Part shown: positions 62,701 to 64,000 of the stretch, piece by piece
Layout of the letters: each line of letters starts with the position of its first letter
How positions within the stretch are numbered: the first letter of the stretch is position 1
Assembly (NCBI GenBank): GCA_963716135.1
Contig: OY970289.1
Location: forward strand, 2,356,001 to 2,420,000
Length of the DNA stretch: 64,000 nucleotides
Reading direction: 5' to 3'
From: CAVRAW01 sp963716135
GTDB lineage: Bacteria > Planctomycetota > Planctomycetia > Pirellulales > JADZDJ01
Translations under genes and position numbers: made by a program
The notes under the pieces: generated by a model
What the model saw: only the letters and a program-made list of their open reading frames with translations
Told to the model about the DNA's origin: nothing
The model's database searches: none

Positions 62701-64000
62701 ATGCCCGCCCCCGATATCATCATCCGCGGCGCACGGGAGCACAACCTCCGCAACGTCGATCTGGTGCTGCCTCGGAATCAACTGATCTGCCTCACCGGCG
62801 TCAGCGGCTCCGGCAAAAGTTCGCTCGCCTTCGACACCCTGTACGCCGAAGGACAGCGGCGATATGTCGAAAGCCTGTCGAGCTTCGCCCGGCAATTCCT
62901 GGGGCAGATGCCCAAGCCCGACGTCGACCATATTTCCGGGCTGAGCCCGTCGATTTCGATCTCGCAGAAGTCCTCAGGGCAGAATCCGCGCTCCACGGTC
63001 GGCACGATCACCGAGATTTACGACTACCTGCGGGTGCTGTTTGCCCGCGTGGGGCAGGGGCATTGTCCGCAATGCGCCCGGCCGATTACCGCCCAAAGCC
63101 GCGAGCAAATCATCCAGCGGATCATGGAGCTGCCCGAGCGCACTCCGCTGCTGGTGCTCGCGCCATTGATTCGGCGCAAAAAGGCGAATACCGCGATCTG
63201 TTCGAAGACCTGCTAAAGCAGGGTTTCGCGCGGGCGAGAGTCGATGGGAAGGTCGTCCAGCTCTCGGACGACCTGAAGCTCGACCGCCAGATGCGGCACC
63301 ACATTCAAGTGGTGATCGATCGATTGACCGTCGGGCCCGACATCCGGCCGCGGCTGGCCGAAGCGGTGGAACTGGCGCTGCGGATGGGCAGTGGCGAAAT
63401 GATCGTGGCCACCGACCTCGAGAAAAAGCAAAAAGGGGACATCGGTCTCTCGGCCCACTATGCCTGCACGCATTGCGGCCTCAGCTTCGAACCCCCAAGT
63501 CCGCAACTGTTCAGCTTCAACAGCCCGCAGGGAATGTGTCCGCAGTGCGATGGACTGGGCGAAATTTATGGTTTCGATCCCGAGCGGTTGGTGCCCAATC
63601 CGGATTTATCGTTCGCTCAGGGGGCGATCGAAATCGTCGGCCCATGGAGCGACATGGGGCGCTGGCGCCGGCACATCTACCAAGGGGTGGCCGATACCAT
63701 CGAACAACGCCGCGGAATTCCGTCCGGCACCATGTTGGAAACTCCGTGGCGCAAGTTGGATCCCGAGTTGCAGCGGCTATGGTTGTTCGGCACCGGCGAG
63801 GACCACATCACCTTCACCTGGCGCGGCGGCCCGCACGGCATGAAGTACGGCGGAAAATTCGAGGGCATCATTCCGAAATTGCTTTCGGGCCATCGCAATA
63901 CCAAGAGCAAGATGCAGCGGCGGCAGTTCGAAAAATACATGCGGATCGTAAGTTGCGAAGGATGCAACGGCGCACGATTGAATTCGCAGGCCCGCAGTGT
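62701..64000 (+). CDS. uvrA: Excinuclease ABC subunit A, 3'-truncated by the window and frameshifted
   Basis: DNA damage recognition ATPase. It begins with IIIRGAREHNLRNVDLVLPR, Walker A GVSGSGKSSLAFDTLYAEGQRRYVESL, and LSPSISISQKSSGQNPRSTVGT, followed by a zinc-finger region (CPQCARPI). The frame breaks at about 63178-63184: AAAAAGGCGAATAC is one G short of AAAAAGGGCGAATAC, which would give RRKKGEYRDLFEDLLKQGF. The second frame then runs to the window end with HYACTHCGLSFEPPSPQLFSFNSPQGMCPQCDGLGE and CEGCNGARLN. The rest of the gene lies outside. Confidence 0.93.

Overview
This 64 kb window comes from the chromosome of a planctomycete, most likely order Pirellulales. The placement rests on gene content: a PSCyt1/PSCyt2/PSD1 (DUF1549/DUF1553) gene followed by a DUF1501 gene, a cysteine-rich YTV-repeat protein with a signal peptide, a Ser/Thr kinase with a DWG motif next to an ECF sigma factor, PEP-CTERM proteins, a pseudopilin, the PVC-type small basic protein, and a FolK with an extra C-terminal domain. 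The sequence is GC-rich. All assignments were made by eye from sequence motifs; nothing was searched.

Layout. 1-2.8 kb: end of cysK, a terminator, convergent acs. 2.9-8.3 kb (minus): exopolysaccharide-type module (Wzz-like coiled-coil protein, ExeA-like ATPase, P-loop-less BY-kinase-like protein, polyprenol-phosphate glycosyltransferase). 8.5-12 kb: trpF, ahcY, a DUF1015 gene. 12-14 kb: three parS sites, parA, parB. 14-16.3 kb: an RTX-like calcium-binding protein, a cupin, a small membrane protein. 16.4-23.6 kb: tRNA-Pro, folK-panC, a Cys-rich exported protein, tRNA-Ala, an AlaC-type aminotransferase, a parvulin-type foldase. 23.7-26.9 kb (minus): rpsB-tsf-pyrH-frr. 27-30 kb: a pseudouridine synthase, tRNA-Gln, rex, a pseudopilin. 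30.5-33.9 kb: the giant YTV protein. 34-42.6 kb: an FHA protein, an ECF sigma / Ser-Thr kinase / triple OB-fold unit, and two overlapping PEP-CTERM genes. 43-48 kb: dnaE and der. 48.5-55.9 kb: the PSCyt/DUF1501 pair, an MGMT-like protein, protoporphyrinogen oxidase and the PVC small basic protein. 56-62.5 kb (minus): a surface-glycan cluster (two NDP-sugar epimerases, a GT2, two GT-C-type membrane proteins). 62.7 kb to the end: start of uvrA.

Three themes cut across the annotation. (1) The window is full of short palindromic or heptamer-based intergenic repeats of several unrelated families. All four gaps of the rpsB-tsf-pyrH-frr-foldase run hold such an element. One family (CCCTCTCCC..GGGAGAGGG) has been inserted in frame into two protein genes. 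(2) About ten genes are broken by a frameshift. Most breaks lie in GCG/GCGC tracts and are repaired by one or two bases, which looks more like a systematic sequence error (or a very unstable tract type) than gene decay. These genes are annotated as full-length with the break marked. (3) The most unusual protein is the 1129-residue secreted YTV protein. It holds two different cysteine arrays of about 29 and 28 units, both with a higher-order four-unit period.

No rRNA, CRISPR array, prophage or intact insertion sequence was seen.
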